A DNA stretch of 64,000 nucleotides from Puia sp. (GTDB lineage: Bacteria; Bacteroidota; Bacteroidia; Chitinophagales; Chitinophagaceae). The stretch spans positions 434,001 to 498,000 of the forward strand of contig JARLGZ010000269.1 in NCBI GenBank assembly GCA_031292515.1, written 5' to 3'. The notes beneath the pieces were generated by a model. It searched no databases and was not told the origin of the DNA. It saw only the letters and a list, made by a program, of their open reading frames with translations. The translations under genes and the position numbers were made by a program. This document shows, one piece after another, positions 18,757-26,332 of this stretch (positions are counted from its first letter, which is position 1; every line of letters starts with the position of its first letter).

Positions 18757-20124
18757 ATGAAGATCAGGGTAAAATTGACACTGCTATTTTCTGCGTTGTT
18801 TGCACTGTTGCTGCTTGGATTTTCCCTGGTGATCTATTTCTCGAACGCCAACGGAAGGGAAGAAGAATATTTTAAAAGACTCAGACAACTGGCCATCACA
18901 AAGACCAACCTGCTGCTGGATGCCAAAGTGCAGCCCGCGGTCCTCCAGTTGATCTATAAGAACTCACTGAATTCCCTGCCACAGGAAGAAGTGGCCGTAT
19001 TCGACACGGGTTTTAACCTGCTTTATCATGACGCGGGCGATATCGACAGAGTCAAAGAGACCCGGGGAATGATCGATAGCATTATCGCCCTGAAAGAGAT
19101 CCATTTCTATGTCGGCGACCTCCAGGCGATAGGATTTGTATATCCGTATGAAGGCAAGACCTATGTGATCACCGCGGCGGCGAAAGATGATGACGGTCTC
19201 AAAAAACTCAAGACACTCCGCTTCGATCTGGCAGCGGGCTTCGTGATCGCTATCCTGCTCACCGCGTTTGCCGGGATCTTCTTCTCCTGGAATGCCCTGC
19301 GCCCGGTATCCGAAATGGTCGGCAAAGTCGGAAAAATCTCCGCCTCCCACCTCGACCTCCGTATCGGGGAAGGCAATGGCAAGGACGAGATCGGCGAACT
19401 CGCCATCACCTTCAACCGCATGCTCGACCGGCTGGAACATTCGTTTGAAGCCCAGAAGGAATTCGTATCGAATATATCCCATGAACTCAGGACACCCCTG
19501 GCGGCGATCATCGCCGAATTGGAAATCTCCGCCATCAAAGAACGCTCTCCCCGGGAATACCGCGAGATGATCTCCCTGATCCTGCAGGACTCCCGCAAGC
19601 TTTCCCGCTTGTCGAATGACCTGCTCGACCTCGCAAAAGCCAGCTACGACCAGGCACAGATCGCATTTAAAGAACTCCGGCTCGATGAAGTATTGCTGGA
19701 TGCCCGCCAGGGTGTCCTCCAATCCAATCCCTCCTATGGGGTAAAGATCATTTTTGAACGGGAGATAGAAGAAGGGGATTTTATAGCCATAAAAGGCAAC
19801 GAATACCTGTTGAAGGTAGCCTTCGCCAACCTGATCGAGAACGGCTGCAAATTTTCCCCCGATCACCAATGCATCGTGACGATCAACTTCCGTGAAAAGA
19901 CTACTTTGCTTCGCTTCTCGGATCGGGGGATCGGGATCGCTGAGGAAGATCTGAAAAAAATATTTACCCCCTTTTACCGCGGGGAAAACAGGAAATATGC
20001 CCAGGGTCATGGCATCGGCCTCTCCCTGACCCAAAAGATCATCCACCTTCACCAGGGACGGATTACCGTCGAATCCAGGCTCCGGGAAGGCACTGCTTTT
20101 CTCGTAGAACTCTCCCAGGCCTGA
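18757..20124 (+). CDS. Sensor histidine kinase
   Basis: 455-residue membrane kinase. Membrane helices at about 7-28 and 158-178 flank an extracytoplasmic sensor of about 125 residues. HAMP, the HisKA box with H242 (SNISHELRTPLAAI) and a HATPase domain with NLIENGCKFS, DRGIGI and GHGIGLSL follow. Architecture resembles CusS-type kinases, but the sensor has no recognisable metal motif. It pairs with the regulator 3 bases upstream. Confidence 0.9.
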   Translation: MKIRVKLTLLFSALFALLLLGFSLVIYFSNANGREEEYFKRLRQLAITKTNLLLDAKVQPAVLQLIYKNSLNSLPQEEVAVFDTGFNLLYHDAGDIDRVKETRGMIDSIIALKEIHFYVGDLQAIGFVYPYEGKTYVITAAAKDDDGLKKLKTLRFDLAAGFVIAILLTAFAGIFFSWNALRPVSEMVGKVGKISASHLDLRIGEGNGKDEIGELAITFNRMLDRLEHSFEAQKEFVSNISHELRTPLAAIIAELEISAIKERSPREYREMISLILQDSRKLSRLSNDLLDLAKASYDQAQIAFKELRLDEVLLDARQGVLQSNPSYGVKIIFEREIEEGDFIAIKGNEYLLKVAFANLIENGCKFSPDHQCIVTINFREKTTLLRFSDRGIGIAEEDLKKIFTPFYRGENRKYAQGHGIGLSLTQKIIHLHQGRITVESRLREGTAFLVELSQA

Positions 20125-20202
20125 TTTCCAATACTGGATTTTCTAATTTTTTTCTAATGAATTTATAATAGATCTCTAACAGCCCTTTGAAAAGCAGTAG
20201 TC

Positions 20203-20210
20203 TAATTTTG
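20203..20210 (+). promoter_or_regulatory. Candidate -7 promoter element of the redox cluster
   Basis: TAATTTTG matches the Bacteroidota primary-sigma -7 element TAnnTTTG and lies in the gap between the kinase gene and the outer-membrane protein gene (start 20267). The TTTG at 20186-20189 is too close to be a standard -33 element, so the assignment is tentative. Confidence 0.35.
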
Positions 20211-20225
20211 CCCGTATTTGCGATC

Positions 20226-20255
20226 ATCGTAGAACATCGCAGAACATCACAGAAC
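20226..20255. repeat. Three tandem 10-base units before the start at 20267
   Basis: ATCGTAGAAC, ATCGCAGAAC and ATCACAGAAC follow one another without gaps in the presumed leader of the redox cluster. The 10-base step equals about one DNA turn. Confidence 0.7.
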
Positions 20256-20266
20256 CGGCATTGGCT

Positions 20267-21103
20267 ATGAAGACTTTTTTTTGGTGGGCCCTGTTGGGAG
20301 GGCTCGCTCCTTTTATTGGCAGAGCCCAGGACAATTACGAGATCCAGGTATATGCTTCCCCGACGGTGGGGAAAGATACGACGATGGTCGAGTTGCACAG
20401 CAACTATAGCTTTATAGGAAACGGAGCAGGCGGTGGCGTTGTGTCTACCAACCATATGGACCGGGAGACCATCGAGATCACCCACGGCTTCACACCCTGG
20501 TTTGAACTTGGCTTTTATATTTTTAACGACCTGGCCGACTTGGGACGTTCCAACTATGTGGGCAGCCACATCCGTCCCCGTGTCATGGCCCCGGCCACCT
20601 GGCACTGGCCGGTTGGCGCAAGCATCTCCTTCGAGGGAGGCTTCGTAAAGGACGGCTACGACCCGGATACCTGGACCCTGGAGATCCGGCCCATCGTCGA
20701 TAAACAGCTGGGTCCCGTCTACCTGGCACTCAACCCCGTCGTCGATTTTACCTTCAAAGGTGCCGATGCCGGACGTGGGGCAATATTCGCCCCTGATTTC
20801 AAATTCAGCTACCAGGTTGGAAAAGTCTGGGCATACGGCATCGAATATTACGGATCCTGGGGACCCTTCTCGAAATTCGATCCCATCGATATCCAGCAGC
20901 ATCAACTTTTTTTTGCCGTCGACGCCGACTTCGACCCGCGCTGGGAATTCAACGCCGGCTATGGATTCGGGCTGACACCCGGCATCGACAGGAGCATTTT
21001 CAAATTCATCCTGGGCAGACGCTTCGGAGGCGGCAAACACCCGCCACACACCGCGCGCATGGCCGGGCAATCAAAAGCAATGTCTTATAATCCATTTAAA
21101 TGA
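20267..21103 (+). CDS. Predicted outer-membrane beta-barrel, family not recognised
   Basis: 278 residues with a signal peptide (MKTFFWWALLGGLAPFIGRAQ). The rest alternates short aromatic-rich strands (VYASPTVGKDTTMVELHSNY, WHWPVGASISFEGGF) and ends in RSIFKFILGRRF. This suggests a small outer-membrane barrel, but I cannot name the family. A start two codons upstream (20261) is possible. Its stop overlaps the ATG of the cytochrome b gene (21100), so translation is coupled and a functional link is likely. Confidence 0.7.
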   Translation: MKTFFWWALLGGLAPFIGRAQDNYEIQVYASPTVGKDTTMVELHSNYSFIGNGAGGGVVSTNHMDRETIEITHGFTPWFELGFYIFNDLADLGRSNYVGSHIRPRVMAPATWHWPVGASISFEGGFVKDGYDPDTWTLEIRPIVDKQLGPVYLALNPVVDFTFKGADAGRGAIFAPDFKFSYQVGKVWAYGIEYYGSWGPFSKFDPIDIQQHQLFFAVDADFDPRWEFNAGYGFGLTPGIDRSIFKFILGRRFGGGKHPPHTARMAGQSKAMSYNPFK

Positions 21104-21756
21104 GTAGTATAGATAGCTCGCCCGTCGCCTTTAATGAGACCCATTCCCCGGCAATCAGGATTTGGCACTGGACTTTTTTTATCGTGCTGACCGCTTCCCT
21201 GACAACCGTTTTCTTTGGGTCCACCCTCTTCAAAACCCGGGACAACATCGGTTTTGTACAGACACAGTTGCAGGATAAGGGGGTGACACTCAGTAAGGAC
21301 CAGGCCCGCGCGGTAGCGCACGGCTTTAGCGACAAGCTATGGGATCTCCACACCTGGATCGGATACGTCTTGTGCGGCCTGCTCCTCAGCCGGTTCATTA
21401 TCGAGATCGCTCAGCCCGGTGAAGAAAAACTAAGACACAGAATGCGAAACGCGCTTGGCTATCGTCCGGACGATGCCGGCGGCAAAGCGGACAGAAAACA
21501 TTATATCCTTGTCAAATCCACCTATCTGGCCTTTTATACCTTGTTCACCGTCATGGCATTGACAGGCCTGGGTCTCGCTTTTGAAGACACCCCGCCCTTT
21601 AAACAATGGCACCGCACGCTGGGACAAATCCACAGTTTCGTGCAGTACTTTATCTACGCGTTCATCCTGTTGCACCTCGTTGGTGTCGTAAGAGCCGACC
21701 TGGGCAAACGAAGGGGCATCGTGTCAGGCATGATACACGGGAAAAAAAGATATTGA
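21100..21756 (+). CDS. Cytochrome b/b6-type membrane protein
   Basis: 218 residues with four membrane segments and histidines placed as heme ligands: H23 (IRIWHW), H84 (WDLHTWIGY), H178 (LGQIHSF) and H192 (ILLHLVGV). This is the pattern of NiFe-hydrogenase-type and related diheme b cytochromes that pass electrons between quinones and extracytoplasmic partners. The ATG overlaps the preceding gene by 4 bases. Downstream are a thioredoxin-like protein and a flavin transferase, so an envelope electron-transfer role is inferred. The donor and acceptor are unknown. Confidence 0.88.
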   Translation: MSSIDSSPVAFNETHSPAIRIWHWTFFIVLTASLTTVFFGSTLFKTRDNIGFVQTQLQDKGVTLSKDQARAVAHGFSDKLWDLHTWIGYVLCGLLLSRFIIEIAQPGEEKLRHRMRNALGYRPDDAGGKADRKHYILVKSTYLAFYTLFTVMALTGLGLAFEDTPPFKQWHRTLGQIHSFVQYFIYAFILLHLVGVVRADLGKRRGIVSGMIHGKKRY

Positions 21757-21855
21757 GAGAAAGAGATATTGAGAGAAAGATACATTGAGAGAAAGATTGA
21801 AAGAAGGAAATGTCGGAAGAAGGAAATGTCGGGAGAAAGGCATCCCGGGAGAAAG
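21749..21855. repeat. 16-base-periodic repeat tract
   Basis: AGATATTGAGAGAAAG occurs at 21749-21764 and 21764-21779 and in variant form at 21780-21795. AAGAAGGAAATGTCGG is duplicated exactly at 21801-21816 and 21817-21832. CGGGAGAAAG recurs at 21830 and 21846. The tract begins at the end of the cytochrome b gene and separates it from the thioredoxin-like gene. The 67-codon open frame inside it (21785-21988) is made of this repeat and is not called. Confidence 0.85.
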
Positions 21856-21992
21856 AACATTGACCGGAAAAGATATCGTAAAAAAAGAAACGCCGGAAAC
21901 GATAAAAATCGGAGTTGAGGCAACTGATTCGTTTTTTTATCGTATTCTAATAAAAAGGAATATCAGCACGACCGGAAGAATATCCTAATATT

Positions 21993-22442
21993 TTGCAGTA
22001 TATGTTAAAAATAGCCTGGTTTACAATCCTCATCACCTGCTTCTCCGCTGCAGACTGGCATACGGATCTGAAAGAAGCGGAACAACTGGCGACAAAAGAA
22101 CATCGTCATATCCTCCTGAATTTTTCCGGAAGCGATTGGTGCGGCCCCTGCATGCGGCTTCGAAAGGAAATTTTTGAAAGCGCCGTTTTCAAAGAGATGG
22201 CCGACACGCAACTTGTGCTGGTGAACGCAGACTTTCCGCGGAATAAGAAGAACCAGCTGTCGGCGCAGCAGCAACGACTGAACGATGCGATGGCAGACCG
22301 GTATAATTCACAAGGCAAATTCCCCTATACCGTTTTATTGGACGCAAACGGGAGAGTCCTGCGCGAATGGGACGGCCTTCCAAATATGACGCCCGAAGCA
22401 TTCACGGTCGACGTCAGAAATGGCATCTATGCCGACAGATAA
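21993..22442 (+). CDS. Thioredoxin-like exported protein
   Basis: 149 residues. A short hydrophobic N-terminus (LKIAWFTILITCFSA) suggests export. The thioredoxin fold has active site WCGPC (C50 and C53) preceded by NFSGSD, and the cis-proline loop KFPYTVLLD. An ATG three codons on (22002) is equally possible as start. Such proteins reduce disulfides in the periplasm. The 3' end overlaps the apbE start. The likely partner is the Cys-tailed DUF4266 lipoprotein two genes downstream (inference). Confidence 0.87.
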   Translation: MQYMLKIAWFTILITCFSAADWHTDLKEAEQLATKEHRHILLNFSGSDWCGPCMRLRKEIFESAVFKEMADTQLVLVNADFPRNKKNQLSAQQQRLNDAMADRYNSQGKFPYTVLLDANGRVLREWDGLPNMTPEAFTVDVRNGIYADR

Positions 22443-23391
22443 CGATAACGATCGCAAGAATAGTCAGCCGGCAGTCTATCACAAGAGCCTGTTGCTGATG
22501 GGCAACAATTTCCAGATCAGCGCGGTCGGAGAAAGCGAACACTGGGCCTTCGAAAGGATCGACGCAGCCATCGCGGAGATCCGGCGAATCGAAAGCCTGC
22601 TTACGACCTACCGGGATGACAGCGAGACCAACCTGATCAACAGAAACGCAGGTGTCGCGCCCGTGACCGTCAGCGCGGAAACTTTCGGGATCATCCGGCG
22701 CTCGATCAGGATATCGGCGATCACACAGGGCGCCTTCGATATCAGCTATGGTTCGGTAGACAAACGATTGTGGAATTTCGATACCCATATGCAAAGACTT
22801 CCCGACAGGGAGACGGCAAAAAAAATGGTGCGGCTGATCAACTACCGCAATATCCTCCTCGACCCGGAGAAAACGACCGTCTTCCTGAAAGAGAAGGGCA
22901 TGCGCATCGGTTTCGGAGGCATCGGGAAAGGCTATGCGGCGGAAAGAGCCAAAAGCATCATGATGGAACGGGGCGCCGACAGCGGAATCGTAAATGCTTC
23001 CGGCGATCTGGCCGCCTGGGGATACCAACCGGACGGAAAACCCTGGACCATCGGGATCGCCAACCCCAATTCGGCGGGACAGATCTTTTCTTATATGAAT
23101 ATCACCAATATGGCCCTGGCCACATCCGGCAACTATGAGAAATACATCATGATCGACGGAAAAAAATATTCGCACACGATCGACCCGAGGACCGGCCTCC
23201 CCATCAGGGGGATCAAAAGCGTGACCATCATCTCTCCGAATGCGGAGGTGGCGGACGCCATGGCCACCCCCGTCATGATCATGGGCATCCGCGCCGGTCT
23301 CGATATGATCGACCAGATCAAAGAAATCGAAGCCATCGTCATCGACGACGACGACCGGATACATACATCGAAAAATATTCACTTCACATAA
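22420..23391 (+). CDS. apbE: ApbE-family FAD:protein FMN transferase
   Basis: 323-residue flavin transferase that attaches FMN to a Ser/Thr of target proteins. Family motifs: AFDISYG, GGIGKGYAAERA, VNASGDLAAWG, ATSGNYEKY, HTIDPRTGLP, and the Mg-binding ADAMATPVMIMG. No signal peptide or lipobox is visible: the N-terminus is MASMPTDNDNDRKNSQ, so the enzyme appears cytoplasmic unless exported otherwise. The gene overlaps the thioredoxin-like gene by 23 bases. The natural acceptor is unknown; the next gene product is a candidate. Confidence 0.92.
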   Translation: MASMPTDNDNDRKNSQPAVYHKSLLLMGNNFQISAVGESEHWAFERIDAAIAEIRRIESLLTTYRDDSETNLINRNAGVAPVTVSAETFGIIRRSIRISAITQGAFDISYGSVDKRLWNFDTHMQRLPDRETAKKMVRLINYRNILLDPEKTTVFLKEKGMRIGFGGIGKGYAAERAKSIMMERGADSGIVNASGDLAAWGYQPDGKPWTIGIANPNSAGQIFSYMNITNMALATSGNYEKYIMIDGKKYSHTIDPRTGLPIRGIKSVTIISPNAEVADAMATPVMIMGIRAGLDMIDQIKEIEAIVIDDDDRIHTSKNIHFT

Positions 23392-23430
23392 AAACCGGTT
23401 CCGGGAAAGGATTCAAATAAAAAAACTGTC

Positions 23431-23649
23431 ATGACAAAAAAAATGAAATGGAGCGCCATACTGCTCGGAGGGATGCTGGCTGCATCCTGTGCCCACGTAA
23501 AAGAATACCAGAAAAGCAGGATCAACGACTCGGAGATGACCCTGGCAAACAGGAAGGTCGAGAAGACAGAACTAAATGCACAATCCTACCGGGAAGGCTC
23601 CTCTGGCGCCAATGGCGGCAAGACCGGCGGCGGATGCGGATGCAACTAA
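23431..23649 (+). CDS. DUF4266 small lipoprotein with Gly/Cys tail
   Basis: 72-residue precursor. The lipobox LAASC makes C20 the probable lipidated residue. The middle is polar and charged, and the C-terminus is REGSSGANGGKTGGGCGCN with C69 and C71. The EGSSGA segment (E55 to A60) resembles the ApbE acceptor motif Dxx[ST][GA][AT] apart from Glu for Asp, making S58 a possible FMN site. The tail cysteines could bind metal or be a thioredoxin substrate. It sits between apbE and DUF3570, the usual company of this family. Function unknown. Confidence 0.85.
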   Translation: MTKKMKWSAILLGGMLAASCAHVKEYQKSRINDSEMTLANRKVEKTELNAQSYREGSSGANGGKTGGGCGCN

Positions 23650-23674
23650 TAACTAATCAACCGAAATACACGGC

Positions 23675-24976
23675 ATGAAAAAAATCTGTCTCACCGTAGT
23701 CGGCATGTATTGCATGCTGCTCCACGCATTTTCACAGGTTAGCCCCAAAGACTCTTCCTCCTACGCACCCAGAAAATTGAAACTGGATGAAGTGAACCTC
23801 GTCTCCAGCTATTACAACCAGACCGCCGACAAATCCGCGGTCATGGGCGGCAGGACCGACGCCAAAGGAATCGGGGACGTGACCGATCTGGCAAATGGCC
23901 TCGATATCACCTTCATCGGCTGGGATGGGAAGAAACGGAAAAATACCCTGACCGCTGGCCTCGGCGTCGACTACCATACCGCGGCTTCGCAGGCTTACGT
24001 AGACTCCAGCGGACGCGCCCGCAACAATGGCACCCGGATCTATCCTACGCTGGACTGGACGATCGAAAATGAGAAGACGGGAACAGGCTTCGGTCTCGGC
24101 GCTTATTATTCCGCCGAACACAACTACTACCACTCCATCGGCCTGAATACCTCTTTTTCAAAGAAGACGAAAAACAACGGCGAGTTCAGTACAAAACTCA
24201 CCGGTTACTTCGACAATATCAAGATGATACGTCCCTCTGAGTTCGTACCCATCGATTCGATAAAGACGGTCACCTCGACGCCCGCGGATAGCATCGTCTA
24301 CATCACTACCGCCAGCGGCCGCACCGAAGCCGTTAACTATGGCACCGGCCAGGTAGTGAGCAAAGGCTCCAGACCGGTCATCCCGTCGAGATCCCGGGAT
24401 ACCTATACCGCGTCCTTCTCCTTCTCCCAGGTCATCAACGCCCGCCTGCAAGGCAGCATTACCACCGACCTGGTCTACCAGAGCGGCTATCTCGGGCTGC
24501 CCTTTCACAGGGTCTATTTCAATACGGGAAAGGACACCATAGAGAATCTGCCCTCGCAACGCTTTAAATTTCCCATCGGTCTCCGCCTGAACTATTTCCT
24601 CGGGGACAGGGTCATCCTGCGAACTTATTATCGGTTCTATGTCGATAACTGGGGACTGGTATCGCATACCGCAAGCCTGGAAGTGCCGGTGAAGATTACC
24701 CCATTCTTCTCCATATCGCCCTTCTACCGCTATTATACACAGACAGCCGCCAACTATTTCGCCCCCTATGAGAAGCACTCCGAACAGGATACCTACTACA
24801 CCAGCAACTATGCCCTGGCGGCTTTTTCCAGCCAGTCATTCGGCGCCGGCCTGCGACTCGCTCCGCCACGAGGGATCCTGGGCAGCCTGAATATGATCGA
24901 AATCCGTTATGGCCATTACACACAGACCACCGACCTGGTCTCCGACGTCATTTCTCTCAACCTGAAATTTAAATAG
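23675..24976 (+). CDS. DUF3570 outer-membrane beta-barrel
   Basis: 433 residues with a signal peptide (MKKICLTVVGMYCMLLHAFS). Long alternation of amphipathic strands and Gly/Asn/Ser turns follows (YHTAASQAYVDSSGR, FGLGAYYSAEHNYY, LRLNYFLGDRVILRTYYRF), ending in ISLNLKFK, a typical barrel end. DUF3570 proteins are found with DUF4266 and ApbE; their molecular role is not established. Its stop codon overlaps the start of the next gene. Confidence 0.85.
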   Translation: MKKICLTVVGMYCMLLHAFSQVSPKDSSSYAPRKLKLDEVNLVSSYYNQTADKSAVMGGRTDAKGIGDVTDLANGLDITFIGWDGKKRKNTLTAGLGVDYHTAASQAYVDSSGRARNNGTRIYPTLDWTIENEKTGTGFGLGAYYSAEHNYYHSIGLNTSFSKKTKNNGEFSTKLTGYFDNIKMIRPSEFVPIDSIKTVTSTPADSIVYITTASGRTEAVNYGTGQVVSKGSRPVIPSRSRDTYTASFSFSQVINARLQGSITTDLVYQSGYLGLPFHRVYFNTGKDTIENLPSQRFKFPIGLRLNYFLGDRVILRTYYRFYVDNWGLVSHTASLEVPVKITPFFSISPFYRYYTQTAANYFAPYEKHSEQDTYYTSNYALAAFSSQSFGAGLRLAPPRGILGSLNMIEIRYGHYTQTTDLVSDVISLNLKFK

Positions 24977-26262
24977 TGTGGCGGATCGTCAAAAACAGCA
25001 GCCGGATTGCCGATGCGGTGGGCCGGGTTTTTAAAACCAGCGGCGGAGTCCTCGCGAGCTGTCTTTTTTGCAGCCTCACGGCCCGGACGCAGCCGGGGTC
25101 TCCAAACCCGTCGAATACATCCAATCCGCCGGCAAAAGGTATTTTCAAACAATCCGATCTGATCGGCATTTTTCATACGGCCTTTCACATCCCTGCCCGC
25201 AAACCCGTGAGAGTCGAAGGCAAAACCATCTATTTCTCGTTCGTTCCCGGCGGAGACCAGACCGGCTCTCCCGGAACCGCCTTCCTCACATCCACGACCG
25301 CCGCCTTTTACGCCGGCGACCGGAACAGCTCTTTTCTGTCGAATATCACCTTTTCACCTTATCTGACCTTTAAAGGCCGCTTTGGATATACGCTTCGCTC
25401 CAACATCTGGACCAATCGGAATGAGTGGGATATCCTGGGAGATATCCGCTTCCTCTATTACCCGCAATATACCTGGGGCCTGGGCGGAAACCCGGCTCAT
25501 AGCAACAGCCTCCTGGTCTCCTACAAATACGTCCGTTTCTACCAGACCTTCCTGAAAAGGATACGTCCCTATCTTTTTGCCGGATTTGGATACCATTTCG
25601 ACGACCACTTCGATATGGACACGATGGGCGATTCGACCCTCCTCCAGCGATTCACGGGCTACCACTACGGTACCGGCAGCAGTGAAAACTCCCTGTCATC
25701 GGGTATCTCCGTAAACCTGTTGTATGACTCCCGCAGAAACCCGGTCAACCCCATCCCGGGTTTCTATGGCAACCTCGTCTATCGGTTTAACCCCACATTC
25801 CTCGGGAGCAATTCTTACTGGCATTCCCTGTACGCCGATATCCGCCGGTATATTCCCTTTAGCCATACCCGGCAAAATATGCTGGCTTTTTGGACTTTCT
25901 ACTGGACCACCCTCAGCAATCACGCACCCTACCTGGACCTCCCCAGCCTGGGCTGGGACCCCTACCAGCAGCGGTCTGGGAGGGGATTCGAACAGAACCG
26001 CTACCGCGGTAACCGGCTTTTCTACCTCGAAGGGGAATATCGCCGGGATCTTACAGCCAATGGATTACTCGGATTCGTATTGTTCTCCAATCTCAATGCC
26101 GTCTCGGAACCCGTCAGTCACCGGTTTGAATATCTGCACCCTGCCGGTGGCGGCGGCCTGCGTATCCGGTTCAACAGGCAGTCCGGCACCAACCTGGCCC
26201 TTGACTATGGTTTCAGCAGGAACTATAGCGCCTTTTACCTGAATCTCGGAGAAACATTCTGA
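24976..26262 (+). CDS. BamA/TamA-type outer-membrane barrel without POTRA domains
   Basis: 428 residues with a GTG start inside the DUF3570 stop, so translation is coupled. A signal-like segment (about 22-40) is followed directly by a 16-strand-type barrel region (SGISVNLLYDSRRNPVNPIPG is the conserved strand and turn of surface-antigen barrels) and a terminal aromatic strand NYSAFYLNLGETF. The about 45 residues between signal and barrel are too short for even one POTRA domain. It may be a surface-exposed channel or assembly factor for this cluster (inference). Confidence 0.8.
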   Translation: MWRIVKNSSRIADAVGRVFKTSGGVLASCLFCSLTARTQPGSPNPSNTSNPPAKGIFKQSDLIGIFHTAFHIPARKPVRVEGKTIYFSFVPGGDQTGSPGTAFLTSTTAAFYAGDRNSSFLSNITFSPYLTFKGRFGYTLRSNIWTNRNEWDILGDIRFLYYPQYTWGLGGNPAHSNSLLVSYKYVRFYQTFLKRIRPYLFAGFGYHFDDHFDMDTMGDSTLLQRFTGYHYGTGSSENSLSSGISVNLLYDSRRNPVNPIPGFYGNLVYRFNPTFLGSNSYWHSLYADIRRYIPFSHTRQNMLAFWTFYWTTLSNHAPYLDLPSLGWDPYQQRSGRGFEQNRYRGNRLFYLEGEYRRDLTANGLLGFVLFSNLNAVSEPVSHRFEYLHPAGGGGLRIRFNRQSGTNLALDYGFSRNYSAFYLNLGETF

Positions 26263-26332
26263 CGGTTGTGTCTTTTAGGCGACGGGGTCCTGCTGGTCCC
26301 CGGGATCATTTGTGACTTATCTTTACCGATCT

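Noticed and set aside
21785-21988. 67-codon open frame between cytochrome b and the thioredoxin-like gene
   Set aside because: It is composed largely of the 16-base repeat tract, has no fold-like composition and no ribosome binding site.
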